Assembly: GCF_000373905.1 (NCBI RefSeq)
Contig: NZ_KB892706.1
Location: 83,521 to 147,520, forward strand
Direction: 5' to 3'
Source of the DNA: Mycobacterium sp. 155
GTDB lineage: Bacteria > Actinomycetota > Actinomycetes > Mycobacteriales > Mycobacteriaceae
DNA length: 64,000 nt
In this document: positions 24,205 to 32,837 of the stretch, piece by piece
Position numbering within the stretch: position 1 is the first letter of the stretch
Layout of the letters: every line of letters starts with the position of its first letter
Translations under genes and position numbers: made by a program
The notes under the pieces: generated by a model
What the model saw: only the letters and a program-made list of their open reading frames with translations
Database searches by the model: none
What the model was told of the DNA's origin: nothing

Positions 24205-24879
24205 ATGGCACCATCACGAGAAAAGCGCAAACCGGTCTTCGACCCCAACGCCATCGACGACGTGCTCGACGCCGGCTGGTCCGCGCCGGCTGTACGCCCG
24301 CTACCGGCCCCGCCGCCCCCGGCAGCAGACTCCCATCTGCGCGCCGTGCCGCGCGAGGAGACGCCCACCACGGCGCCGCCTCCGGTCGCCTCGGAGCGGA
24401 TTGAGGAATCCGCGCGTCGCGCCCCGGCCCGTCGCCCGGCCGAGCCCACCACCCGCACCACGAAATCGTCACACCCAGGTGCCCGAGCTCCACGGCCGCG
24501 GCCACCGGAAGTCTTGCTGTCCGCCGACGTGTATCAGCGCCTAGCCCAGGTGTCGGCCAAGGAAAAGCTCGACAAGCCCTCCAAAGCAAGGCCTTTCGGG
24601 GGGATCGTCATGGACGCCCTCGAACACCATGCCCAGCAATTGGCCACGGCGTGGACACAGGACGAACCCGCAACGCCAGTTGGCGGCGCCCTGTTCATCC
24701 GGCCGGTGGCAACCGTCGTTCCCCGCCGGCGCCGCCATATCACGCCTGCCCGCAATGTGCCCTTGGCGGGCATCGACCCGGCCAACGCCCGACTGCTCGA
24801 CGAGTACGTGGTGACCTGGAACGCCGGCACCCGCTCAGCCTTAGTCGAGCAGGCCCTGCGCTATGAATTTGGCCTCTAA
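24205..24879 (+). CDS. Partition partner protein (ParB-like, probable ribbon-helix-helix)
   Basis: 224 residues. The first 90 are Pro/Ala/Arg-rich and disordered. Two folded parts follow: EVLLSADVYQRLAQVS with a helical segment, and the C-terminal NVPLAGIDPANARLLDEYVV/TRSALVEQALRYEF, which fits a strand-helix-helix (RHH) DNA-binding unit. It does not carry the large ParB N-terminal domain. Partners of small ParA proteins are usually of this RHH kind and bind repeats upstream of parA. Encoded 3 bp after parA. Binding to the 22.7-23.25 kb repeats is inferred. Confidence 0.65.
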   Translation: MAPSREKRKPVFDPNAIDDVLDAGWSAPAVRPLPAPPPPAADSHLRAVPREETPTTAPPPVASERIEESARRAPARRPAEPTTRTTKSSHPGARAPRPRPPEVLLSADVYQRLAQVSAKEKLDKPSKARPFGGIVMDALEHHAQQLATAWTQDEPATPVGGALFIRPVATVVPRRRRHITPARNVPLAGIDPANARLLDEYVVTWNAGTRSALVEQALRYEFGL

Positions 24880-24901
24880 CCAGCCCCGCCACGGCATTAA
24901 C

Positions 24902-24921
24902 GTCAGACCACCCGGTCTGAC
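24902..24921. terminator. Inverted repeat after the partition operon
   Basis: GTCAGACC, four bases, then GGTCTGAC: a perfect 8 bp stem 22 bases after the partner gene stop. There is no T run, so it may be a weak terminator or a protein site. Confidence 0.45.
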
Positions 24922-24933
24922 ATAGCAGGTACC

Positions 24934-25051
24934 CGGCGGGGGAGGGGAGCCGATCGTGCCGACACGTAGCCGCGGGCAAAGCTCCAGAGGCCGTGTTCAG
25001 GCGTCCGGCCGAGCGAGTGTGGCCGGCTGTGCCGGCGGGGGAGGGGAGCCG
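24934..25051. repeat. 19 bp direct repeat pair
   Basis: CGGCGGGGGAGGGGAGCCG occurs at 24934-24952 and again at 25033-25051, 99 bp apart. A CCGTGTTCAG / CCGGTGTTCAG pair (about 24992 and 25077) follows each. Together they look like a tandem duplication of a roughly 90 bp unit between two convergent genes. Confidence 0.6.
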
Positions 25052-25084
25052 CGCGAGGGGCGGAATAGACCGCCGCGCCGGTGT

Positions 25085-25651
25085 TCAGTCGAGGGCGCTT
25101 GAGCTCAGATCACCGACATGACCAGGCGTCATCACCTGCGCCAAAGCCCGCCGATAGCGCCCACCGGCGGTGAGCGCTTGCTGAGCCGCCGCCAGGGCTT
25201 GCTGGGCGGCCTGCTCCAGGTCGTCCTGGGCGGCGATCAACTGAAGGTTCGTCTCGTCGGACACCACCACACGAGCCCGCAACTCAGCCAACTCCGCCGC
25301 CTCAGTGTCACCGCCCCTTGACGTTCGCAACTCGGCTACCTGCGCGAGCAGCTCCGCGACAACCACCTCCAGCCGAGCGACACGGTCATCGTCGGCAACC
25401 GTGGGGCCGGCGGGCAGGCCATCCTGGTAGATAAACCAATGCAGCTTGCGCAACCCGGGCCGCGCCCAACCGGGCACATCCCCTCGTTCCACCGCTCTCT
25501 GCAGCGTGCGCCGGTCCTTTCCAGTGCGCTCTCTAGCCTCAGACAGCGACACATACACACGGCCCGGCTCAGGTTCCGTCGGCACACCGGCAGGGGGGTA
25601 CTTCCACCCACCACCTGTTGCCGTCACGCGGACGCCCCTTGCCTGCATCAA
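25085..25651 (-). CDS. HTH plus coiled-coil DNA-binding protein
   Basis: 188 residues. About 30-80 resemble a MerR/excisionase-type winged helix (VSLSEARERTGKDRRTLQRA, then GDVPGWARPG). Residues 85-170 are a Leu/Ala/Glu coiled coil (VARLEVVVAELLAQVAEL). The plan, HTH then long coiled coil, is that of plasmid replication or partition accessory proteins such as KfrA-like factors. It converges on the partition operon. The leftward promoter should lie in the 209 bp gap to 25860, which holds two AGGCCATCAG copies (about 25737 and 25761). Confidence 0.55.
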   Translation of the reverse strand: MMQARGVRVTATGGGWKYPPAGVPTEPEPGRVYVSLSEARERTGKDRRTLQRAVERGDVPGWARPGLRKLHWFIYQDGLPAGPTVADDDRVARLEVVVAELLAQVAELRTSRGGDTEAAELAELRARVVVSDETNLQLIAAQDDLEQAAQQALAAAQQALTAGGRYRRALAQVMTPGHVGDLSSSALD

Positions 25652-25859
25652 TGGCCGAAATGTCTATTCTGCGCCAATGTTAGCGCGCCCGATGCCTAAC
25701 GGTCAGCCCCAAAGTTCCGACAAGATGGGGACACGAGGCCATCAGAATAGGCAATTAGGCCATCAGTTTGTACAATTTGGGCATCGGTACGCGCTCAACA
25801 CCCAGACGTCACGAATGGGAATCGAGAGAGTCGACCGCCAGCGGCAGGGAGTGCAGACT

Positions 25860-26033
25860 ATGAGCGTTTCCGAGAAGCGGCACCGCACGAAGCTCCTCGG
25901 TGTGCGGTTATTGCCCGACGAACACGAGGCGCTGCGCGTGATCGCGGACAAGCAAGGCGTCAGCATGTCGGAGTTAGTCGTCAACAGCCTGCGTCAAGCG
26001 GTGCCCGACGTCATCGGGGCTGCCCAGCGGTAG
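25860..26033 (+). CDS. Small ribbon-helix-helix protein
   Basis: 57 residues from ATG 25860 with GGGAG upstream. TKLLGVRLLPDEHEALRVIA then GVSMSELVVNSLRQ is a clean RHH pattern, as in CopG/MobC-like regulators or relaxosome accessory proteins. The longer open frame upstream is not needed. It is divergent from the HTH/coiled-coil gene and convergent with the DUF2637 gene. Target unknown; conjugation or copy control are the usual roles for such proteins on plasmids. Confidence 0.65.
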   Translation: MSVSEKRHRTKLLGVRLLPDEHEALRVIADKQGVSMSELVVNSLRQAVPDVIGAAQR

Positions 26034-26051
26034 GTCGCGCCCGCGTCCTGA

Positions 26052-26987
26052 TTATCCGGTCATTTCGACAGCACCGAGGACTTTGTCCGCTGCAGTCAAG
26101 ATCCGCTGCACCGTACTGGTGGGAATGTTATGCAAGGCAGCGATGCTGGTCGCGCGCTTGCCGTCGGCCCGCTGCGCCAATACCGCCGCGATGACCTCCG
26201 GCTTTTGACGCATCCGCGTGCTGGCCAGTAGCGAATCGGCGTGCGGCCGCCACCGCCGGATCACCGCCGGATCAGGACAGTTCGCGATCCCGGCCCGACC
26301 CTCCGGGGGAGACGACGATGCCGCTGGCACCGCCGCCAAAGCCCGAGCCTGCATCGTCGACGGCACACCGGGGGTGGCGGCCGTCGCTCCACCGACCTCG
26401 GACTCGACAGAAAACGCAGCCGGGGTGGCCGATGGGGGAGCGGGTGTCTGTACGCCGATCCGCACGTCGGAGGTGGGGGAGAGCGCAGGCTCGCCCCGCG
26501 GAGCCAAGGTGCCCGCCGGTGAGGTAGACCGGCGCGGGCGGCTCAGCGACAGCAAGCACAACGTCGCATGCCCGATGGCGACGTCGATCACCGCCGGCCA
26601 AATCCAGGCGATCGAGGGCCGGAAGCCCACCACGACCGCCAAGGAGCGAAGGGCGTCGAAACTCAAGACGAACGCGCCCAACGCCAACACGATCGTGGCC
26701 AGCAACGCCACCCAGTACGCCCCGCCGCCGACACGGGTTCGATACAGCACAGAGATGGAATGATTTGCGCTGATAAGCACCGCGGGAGGTACCAAGGCGG
26801 CCACCGCTGCCATCCAGCGTGTCGCGGCGGGCGCGATGAGTAGCGCATGGGCGACATTGCCCGCCACCGACATCGCCGTCGCGACAATCAGCCAGCACCA
26901 AAAGAAACGGGCTGCCGCGCGGCGGGCGTCCACGACGTCGGAACCGATCACAACATCCCTCACATCCCCTGGGCCTCGGCACTTCAA
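26052..26987 (-). CDS. DUF2637 membrane protein with C-terminal HTH-like region
   Basis: 311 residues. The first 150 contain four membrane segments in the DUF2637 pattern (FFWCWLIVATAMSVAGN, then LVPPAVLISANHS, a third helix and a fourth ending in WPAVIDVAIGHATL). This family is found on actinobacterial plasmids and phages and is linked to mating-spread (Spd) proteins. A Pro/Ala-rich linker follows, then a C-terminal unit (KPEVIAAVLAQ, then RATSIAALHNIPTSTVQRI) that fits a helix-turn-helix. A membrane-bound DNA-binding protein is therefore suggested. The start is uncertain (several ATG/GTG in the first 30 codons). Confidence 0.7.
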   Translation of the reverse strand: MKCRGPGDVRDVVIGSDVVDARRAAARFFWCWLIVATAMSVAGNVAHALLIAPAATRWMAAVAALVPPAVLISANHSISVLYRTRVGGGAYWVALLATIVLALGAFVLSFDALRSLAVVVGFRPSIAWIWPAVIDVAIGHATLCLLSLSRPRRSTSPAGTLAPRGEPALSPTSDVRIGVQTPAPPSATPAAFSVESEVGGATAATPGVPSTMQARALAAVPAASSSPPEGRAGIANCPDPAVIRRWRPHADSLLASTRMRQKPEVIAAVLAQRADGKRATSIAALHNIPTSTVQRILTAADKVLGAVEMTG

Positions 26988-27388
26988 CCGAGCCTATGGG
27001 CACTCCGGAACTGCTTTCGGCACCAAATCTTCGGGCGACAGCCGATGGCTCAACAGCTCGTCCCGCCGGTCAACAACCCTGGCGGCCACGGTCAAGCCCT
27101 CTCGGCGGACCGCGGCGGTCGGCAGCCGTGTCCCGGTTGTTGATCCGCCGTGTACGGCCCGGGGCCGGCGGAGCTACGCGACAGCCTTCCCGTCACGGGC
27201 TACACCGTCGACATTCGCACCGCCCCCGACCGTAATGACGAGCTGCACTGCGCCACCCTCGACCAACCCCTCCACTACCGGCCGGCCACCGACTACCAAG
27301 CCCGCCGATGCCCGCCACCGTGGCTCAACCACCGCTCGACCTACCGAATAGCCACTACGCCATCGAAGGGGCTGGCCCACAACGGCCA
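26988..27388. other. No secure gene
   Basis: A plus-strand frame starting at GTG 27150 (begins YGPGPAELRDSLPVTGYTV) is faintly protein-like but ends over the next gene on the other strand. I see no ribosome site and no recognisable domain. Confidence 0.3.
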
Positions 27389-27634
27389 TCACCGATCATC
27401 GAAATCCTTCGGGCGACACGCTGTGCCCATCGGGGGAGTCAAGGTCGTCTGCTCGCAATGGGGGCACCAGTGCGAACGGTGAAACCCACCCGATGCGCAG
27501 CCCGTACAGCATCTCCGCAGGCCTACCAACGTCTCGCCCCTGACGAACGGCGCCCCGCACGTCGCGCAGTACGGGGGAGGAACCTCCTCGTAGCCTCGCG
27601 ACGTACGGCGTAGCCTCGGCATAGATTCGATCAT
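27389..27634 (-). CDS. Small double zinc-ribbon protein (tentative)
   Basis: About 81 residues from ATG 27634. Four Cys pairs stand out: CATC, CCTGC, and CPHC with a His-Trp before it, plus a last Cys. The spacing fits one or two zinc ribbons. GYEEVPPPYCATCGAPFVRG looks like a real protein rather than a shadow. It is preceded by decayed kinase DNA and may itself be a remnant. No specific family recognised. Confidence 0.35.
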   Translation of the reverse strand: MIESMPRLRRTSRGYEEVPPPYCATCGAPFVRGETLVGLRRCCTGCASGGFHRSHWCPHCEQTTLTPPMGTACRPKDFDDR

Positions 27635-27729
27635 ATGTTCGATAGCCGGGCTGCGGCGCAGGACTAGCTGTGCGCGCATTGTCCAGGCCGTCCACCAGGA
27701 CGGGCCATTCGTTGCTCAGGCGAGCCGCC

Positions 27730-28937
27730 CTAGGTGGTGCAGGAATTGACGTAGGCCGTGCACAGCGGGGCCACCATATCGGCGAGCAGTTGCTCATCAT
27801 CGATGGTCGGCCAGTCGACGGCGGGCGGGGAGGTCGGCCATCGCGAGCTCGACGACGGTGCCATTGCGCAGATCCGAGACAAGATACTCATAGGCGACCA
27901 GCGGCGCAGCGCCCCCCATCGTGATCACCGCCGCCAGCGACTGGCCCGGGTGTCCCGGCACCGACTGCTCGGTGATGCGTGACACCGAAACCCCGGGCGC
28001 GTTGAACGAGCAGTTGTTGCGCAGCAGCGCAGTGGCGGAATCCATGACAGCGGAGGCCCGTTGACCGCCGACCCAGGGATCGCCGCGCCAATGCAGAATC
28101 TGGACCTGCAGCTGCCACTGACCCGGCGGGTTGGGCAGGATCACCCGAGACGCCAACGCGCTATCGTGCTCCTCAGCGGCCAGCGGTGCGGCGGCACACA
28201 GCTTGTCACTCTTGAACCGCGGACTCGAGACAGCTTCGGACAAGGGGCCCAGCTGGGGCCAGGAGTACTTGTCGTACAAGGGGATCGTGTGAGGAGCCAT
28301 CCACGCCGAATCAGGAATCTTGGTGCACGCCGGCGGACAGTTGCCTTGCGGTGGCCGATTGGGATCGGGGACCGGAGCGGCGAACGTGCTCGGCGCCGGG
28401 GGAGAGGCCCGCAGCAGCGCTAGTGACCGGTGCAGGGATCGCAGCGACGCTTGCAGCTGGCGTGCCAGGCCGGGTGCTGGGGGAGTGGCGCGTGACAACC
28501 CATCGTTGCACTGGCTACGGCGATGATCGCGACAGCCGCCGCGGGGATTAGCCATCGCCATCGCGAGCCCCCTTCTCGAGCCGCCGATGGGGGAGTGGGT
28601 GGGGCCGCTGGGGGTGTTGAGAGGGTGGATCGGTGCGGCGCTGGGGCTTCGGCTGTGGGTGCCGACGCGGAGATCTGGGGGGTGTGTCGGCCTGGCCGGC
28701 CAGGGCGCGGGCGAAGTCCGTCCACCGCGGGTAGCGGTCGGCGGGGTCTTTCGAGAGCGCTTTGGTCAGGACGTCATCCAGGCCGGCGGGATCAAGGCGA
28801 AGCTTCGACAGCGGCGGGGGAGAGGCGGTGAGGTGGCGGCTGCCATCGGTGATGCCGCTGCGCTCAAAGCGGCTGGTAATGAAGAACGCGGAGAAGACCC
28901 GCGCCGCCTCCGGGACACACACACCCACGTATGTCAT
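27730..28937 (-). pseudogene. Broken mycobacterial Ser/Thr protein kinase with sensor domain
   Basis: Read leftwards: the end of a kinase domain (DPAGLDDVLTKALSKDPADR and then YPRWTDFARAL), a Pro-rich juxtamembrane part, a transmembrane helix (WLIPAAAVAIIAVASATMG), then an extracellular sensor-type domain with NCPPACTKIPD and YDKYSWPQL, ending PTIDDEQLLADMVAPLC. These pieces lie in at least three frames, so there are two or more frameshifts, and the first 200 or so residues of the kinase are missing. The gene is cut where site A begins, so it was probably truncated by recombination there. Confidence 0.7.
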
Positions 28938-28961
28938 CCATAACGTCGGTTATCCATGATC
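28932..28961. repeat. Recombination-site-like palindrome, copy A
   Basis: Eleven-base arms around the 8-base spacer ACGTCGGT; the right arm is TATCCATGATC. Positions 28935-28959 differ from copy B (44467-44491) at one base only. It marks the exact meeting point of the broken kinase and the truncated PIN-type gene. Related to the perfect palindrome C beside the tyrosine recombinase. Confidence 0.6.
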
Positions 28962-29123
28962 GGTACGTCTTCAAAAGGCAGTTCAGTTCGCCCGGGAAGT
29001 GCAAGCGGCAGCGCCGGCCCTGGGGTGGGCACCCCGGGACAGGATGCCAGTCTTTGGCGTCGTCAATGCCGGCTTGAGCACCGCCAACATGGCGCGCTGG
29101 GCCAAAACTCACGCTACTCTGCT

Positions 29124-29507
29124 GGTCACGTGTGCAGCATCGATGCGATCCGCAACGAGCTGGTCGCCGGCGACGATGAGCTCGCCGAGTGGGCCAAGGC
29201 GAACAGCCCGTTCTTCCGGCCGATGGACCAGGCAGCCACGGCCCACCTCCCGGCTCTGTCCGGCTGGGCGAGCTCGCAGTCGTTCACGCCCGCTGCTCTG
29301 GCCGCGTTCACCGGCAGCGCCGCCGACTACCTGCTCGTGGCGTACGCCCGCGCCCACGACCACGTCGTGATCACCCACGAACAGTCGAATCCCGCGAGGC
29401 GCAACCGCGTGATGATCCCCGAAGCCTGCGCGGCGATGGGCGTGACGTGTCTGAGTCCGTTCGAGATGATGCGCAGGACCGGGGCGACGCTCGACCTGCG
29501 CAACTGA
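29124..29507 (+). pseudogene. DUF4411 PIN-like toxin, 5' truncated
   Basis: The frame carries CSIDAIRNELVAGDDELAEW, FTGSAADYLLVAYARAHDHV and VITHEQSNPARRNRVMIPEA, typical of the C-terminal two thirds of DUF4411 PIN-fold proteins, often toxins of toxin-antitoxin pairs. The N-terminal strand with the first catalytic Asp and the start codon are missing; upstream sequence in the same frame is unrelated. It therefore looks like a remnant cut off near site A. No antitoxin gene is seen beside it. Confidence 0.6.
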
Positions 29508-29814
29508 GCACAGGCCATCAAGGTTCCCCGCACCGCGAATGGCGACCGGGGAGCGAGCTGAACCGTCGGGACTGAATCCCAGTGCTACACACTGACCCCA
29601 ACTGCATCACTGTGGCGCTATGCCGACGCGCCGTGGTTCTTCTACCCCGCCGCGATTCCCCGCGTGACCTCTGTTCGGCCGGCTCCGGAACGCTTCGGCT
29701 ACGCCGCGACAGGACACGCGACCGCTCCGCTCCGGGAACGTCACCGGCCGCATAGGCTCATCTGACGTCGACGGACTTGGGGCTGGTGCGGAACCTGCGG
29801 AAGGGGAGATCGGG
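29508..29814. other. Intergenic, promoter region of the type I R-M operon
   Basis: About 300 bp without a gene. It must hold the promoter for hsdM; no clear -10/-35 pair or long repeat was recognised. Confidence 0.4.
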
Positions 29815-31554
29815 TTGAGCAAGCTGGGCAACTTCGTGTGGGGGATCGCGGACCAGCTCCGCGGCGTGTACAAGCCGCACCAGTACGGCGGTGTGATCCT
29901 CCCGTTCACGATCCTGCGGCGCCTGGACTGCATCCTCGAACCGACCCGCGACGAGGTACGGGCACTGGCCTCCAAGTACAGCGACGGAGCCCTCGACGTC
30001 CAGGTGAAGCGCAAGACCGGCCTGGGCTTCTACAACACCAGCGCCTTCGACTTCAAGCTGCTGCTGGAGGACCCCGAGGGCCTGCGGGCGAACCTGATGG
30101 ACTACATCACCGGCTTCTCGGCCAACATCGACGTCTTCGAGCGGTTCAAGTTCGACAACGAGCTGGCGACCCTGGACGAGAAGAACCGGCTGTACCTGGT
30201 GACCTCAAAGTTCGCCGAGGTCGACCTGCATCCCGACGCCGTGCCCAACGCCGAGATGGGCGACCTGTTCGAGTTCCTGATCTACAAGTTCGCCGAAGCC
30301 TCCAACGAGGAAGCGGGCGAGCACTACACCCCGCGCGACGCGATCCGGCTGATGGTCGATCTGCTGTTCGCCGAGGAGAACGCAGCGCTGCTGGAGCCCG
30401 GCACCGTCCGCACGATCTATGACCCCACCGCGGGGACCGGCGGGATGCTCTCGGTGGCCGAGGAGCGGCTGCTGGAACGCAACCCCGAGGCCCGGCTGCG
30501 GCTGTACGGCCAGGAGATCAACGACCAGTCGTATGCGATCTGCAAGAGCGACATGATCGCCAAGGGCCAGGATGCCGGAAACATCCGATTGGGCGACACC
30601 CTCCAAGACGACCAGTTCTGGGACCGCACCTTCGACTTCTGCATGTCCAACCCGCCCTACGGTTTTGACTGGAAAGCCTCGCACGAAGCGGTCGAGAAGG
30701 AAGCCCTCACCTCGGGTTCCCGGTTCTCCCACGGCCTGCCGTCGATCGGCGACGGCCAGATGCTGTTCCTGTGCCACCTCGCCCACAAGATGCGCCCCGC
30801 CCACGAGGGCGGGGGCCGTGCCGGCATCGTGCTGAACGGCTCGCCGCTGTTCAACGGCGCCGCCGAATCCGGGCAGTCGAAGATCCGCCAGTGGCTGCTG
30901 GAATCGGATCTGGTGGAGGCGATCGTAGCGCTGCCGACGAACATGTTCTTCAACACCGGCATCGCCACCTATATCTGGATTCTGGACAACACGAAACGGG
31001 CTGATCGGCGGGGCAAAGTCCAACTGATCGACGCGACGTCGTTCTGGACGAAGATGCGTAAGAACCTCGGCGCGAAAGGCCGCGAGGTTGACGCCGCCTC
31101 CCGCGACCGCACCGTCGCGCTCTATGACGCCTTCGACGAGGCCGACCCCGACTTCTCGAAGGTGTTCACCGCCAACGACTTCGGCTACTGGACCATCACC
31201 GTCGAACGTCCGCTGCTGGATCAGGACGGTAAACCGGTCACCGACAGCAAGGGCAACCCGAAGCCGGATGCCAAGAAGCGTGACGTCGAGAACGTCCCGT
31301 TCACCTACGGGGGCAACACCGCTGGCGATGCCGGCCGCGACCCGACGATCGAGGCGTACTTCGAGGCCGAGGTCCGTCCGCACGTCCCCGACCTCTGGGT
31401 CGACACCAAGAAGACCAAGGTCGGCTACGAGATCCCGTTCACCCGGCAGTTCTACAAGTACGTACCGCCGCGGCCCCTCGCCGAGATCGACGCCGACCTG
31501 GAGAAGCAGGTCGCCAAGATCATGAACCTGCTGCGGGAGGTGGAAGGGAATTGA
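29815..31554 (+). CDS. hsdM: Type I restriction-modification DNA methyltransferase subunit
   Basis: 579 residues. HsdM adds a methyl group to adenine at sites chosen by HsdS, protecting host DNA. Visible motifs: an N-terminal HsdM helical domain (FVWGIADQLRGVYKPHQYGG), the AdoMet-binding DPTAGTGG at 203-210 and the catalytic NPPY at 279-282. The start is TTG at 29815 with GGGGAG 6 bases upstream. It overlaps hsdS by four bases (TTGA), and hsdR follows, so the three genes form one operon. All motifs are intact. Confidence 0.95.
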   Translation: MSKLGNFVWGIADQLRGVYKPHQYGGVILPFTILRRLDCILEPTRDEVRALASKYSDGALDVQVKRKTGLGFYNTSAFDFKLLLEDPEGLRANLMDYITGFSANIDVFERFKFDNELATLDEKNRLYLVTSKFAEVDLHPDAVPNAEMGDLFEFLIYKFAEASNEEAGEHYTPRDAIRLMVDLLFAEENAALLEPGTVRTIYDPTAGTGGMLSVAEERLLERNPEARLRLYGQEINDQSYAICKSDMIAKGQDAGNIRLGDTLQDDQFWDRTFDFCMSNPPYGFDWKASHEAVEKEALTSGSRFSHGLPSIGDGQMLFLCHLAHKMRPAHEGGGRAGIVLNGSPLFNGAAESGQSKIRQWLLESDLVEAIVALPTNMFFNTGIATYIWILDNTKRADRRGKVQLIDATSFWTKMRKNLGAKGREVDAASRDRTVALYDAFDEADPDFSKVFTANDFGYWTITVERPLLDQDGKPVTDSKGNPKPDAKKRDVENVPFTYGGNTAGDAGRDPTIEAYFEAEVRPHVPDLWVDTKKTKVGYEIPFTRQFYKYVPPRPLAEIDADLEKQVAKIMNLLREVEGN

Positions 31555-32834
31555 TTGGTGTCCATGCAGCGGTCACTCCGCTGCTTGCGCATCTGCCGGA
31601 TGCATGGGAGGCCAGGCGCTTCAAAGCGGTCCTCGACCGGCTTAATGAGCGGAATGAGGACCTGACCTACGAAATGCTTTCGTTGCGGTCGACAGGCGCC
31701 GTAGTGCCGCGGTCGTTGGATCCGCGCCAAGAACCGGACACAGCCAACCTCCCCAGGTATCTCATCGCTCACGTTGGCGATCTCGTCGTTAACCCCATGT
31801 GGCTTATTGGCGGCGGAGTCGGGGTCTCGACACTCGACGGTGCAGTTAGCCCCGACTACCGGGTCTTTCGATCACGCACCACCATTCAACCTCGATTCCT
31901 GCACTACCTACTGCGTTCTCAGCCCTACCTCGACCAGTATCTTCTCTACACGCGAGCGCAGACAACATTCGACCGCAGGGTCCAACAAGGAGACCTAGAT
32001 AACCTGCCGCTGCCGATCCCCCCCATCAATGAGCAGCGCGCCATCGCCGACTACCTCGACTGCGAGACGGCCCGGATCGACACGCTCATCGAGGAGCAGC
32101 AGGGACTGATCGAGCTGCTGCAGGAGCGGCGCGCCGCTGCCGTTCAGCGTGCGGTGTCTGGTTCGCTTGAAGAAGAGGCCAAGCACTTGTCTCGTAGTCG
32201 CTGGTGGGTGGAGCTACCCGCTGCATGGCAAGTTGTTCAGCTGCGCCGTGTACTCAACTTCGTTGCCGATGGTCCACATTTTTCTCCGAACTACGTCGAT
32301 GACGGTTACATGTTCATCTCGGCGCGAAACATCAAGGTTGACCGGTGGGCGCTGGAAGATGCGAAGTTTGTCTCCGCCGAGGATTTCGCTTCCTTCTCGC
32401 TACGGGTGGTGCCTGAGCGAGGCGACGTTCTCTACACCAAGGGTGGAACGACCGGAATCGCGAGAGTCGTTGACCTCGACTTCCCGTTTCAGGTCTGGGT
32501 TCATGTGGCAGTCCTCAAGGTTCGTCGCGAGCTAGTCGACCCGTATTTTCTTGCCTACGCGCTTAATAGCGGGCCGTGCTACGAGCAATCACAGATGTAC
32601 ACGCGTGGAGCCACCAACAATGACCTTGGCCTGACACGGATGGTAAACATCGAGCTCCCGCTCCCGCCCCTCGAGGAGCAGCGACGCATCGTCGCCTACC
32701 TCGATGAGCAGACCGCCAAGATCGACGCCCTGATCGCCGAGACCGAGACGTTCATCGACCTCTCCCGGGAGCGTCGCTCGGCGCTCATCACCGCCGCTGT
32801 CACCGGGCAGATCGACGTGCGGGAGGTGGCCTGA
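31551..32834 (+). CDS. hsdS: Type I restriction-modification specificity subunit
   Basis: 427 residues with two target recognition domains. TRD1 is about 10-155, followed by the conserved helix region PIPPINEQRAIADYLD. TRD2 is about 215-370, followed by PLPPLEEQRRIVAYLDEQTA. The two halves set a bipartite DNA target; the actual site cannot be read from sequence. Starts with TTG overlapping the hsdM stop. The TRD coding parts are less GC-rich than the flanks, as usual for genes that swap TRDs. Intact. Confidence 0.93.
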   Translation: MIGVHAAVTPLLAHLPDAWEARRFKAVLDRLNERNEDLTYEMLSLRSTGAVVPRSLDPRQEPDTANLPRYLIAHVGDLVVNPMWLIGGGVGVSTLDGAVSPDYRVFRSRTTIQPRFLHYLLRSQPYLDQYLLYTRAQTTFDRRVQQGDLDNLPLPIPPINEQRAIADYLDCETARIDTLIEEQQGLIELLQERRAAAVQRAVSGSLEEEAKHLSRSRWWVELPAAWQVVQLRRVLNFVADGPHFSPNYVDDGYMFISARNIKVDRWALEDAKFVSAEDFASFSLRVVPERGDVLYTKGGTTGIARVVDLDFPFQVWVHVAVLKVRRELVDPYFLAYALNSGPCYEQSQMYTRGATNNDLGLTRMVNIELPLPPLEEQRRIVAYLDEQTAKIDALIAETETFIDLSRERRSALITAAVTGQIDVREVA

Positions 32835-32837
32835 AAC

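Noticed and set aside
28956..29123. N-terminal extension of the PIN-type gene back to an ATG at 28956
   Set aside because: The extension is Gly/Ser/Pro-rich and does not supply the first strand and catalytic Asp of the PIN fold; it belongs to unrelated DNA next to site A.
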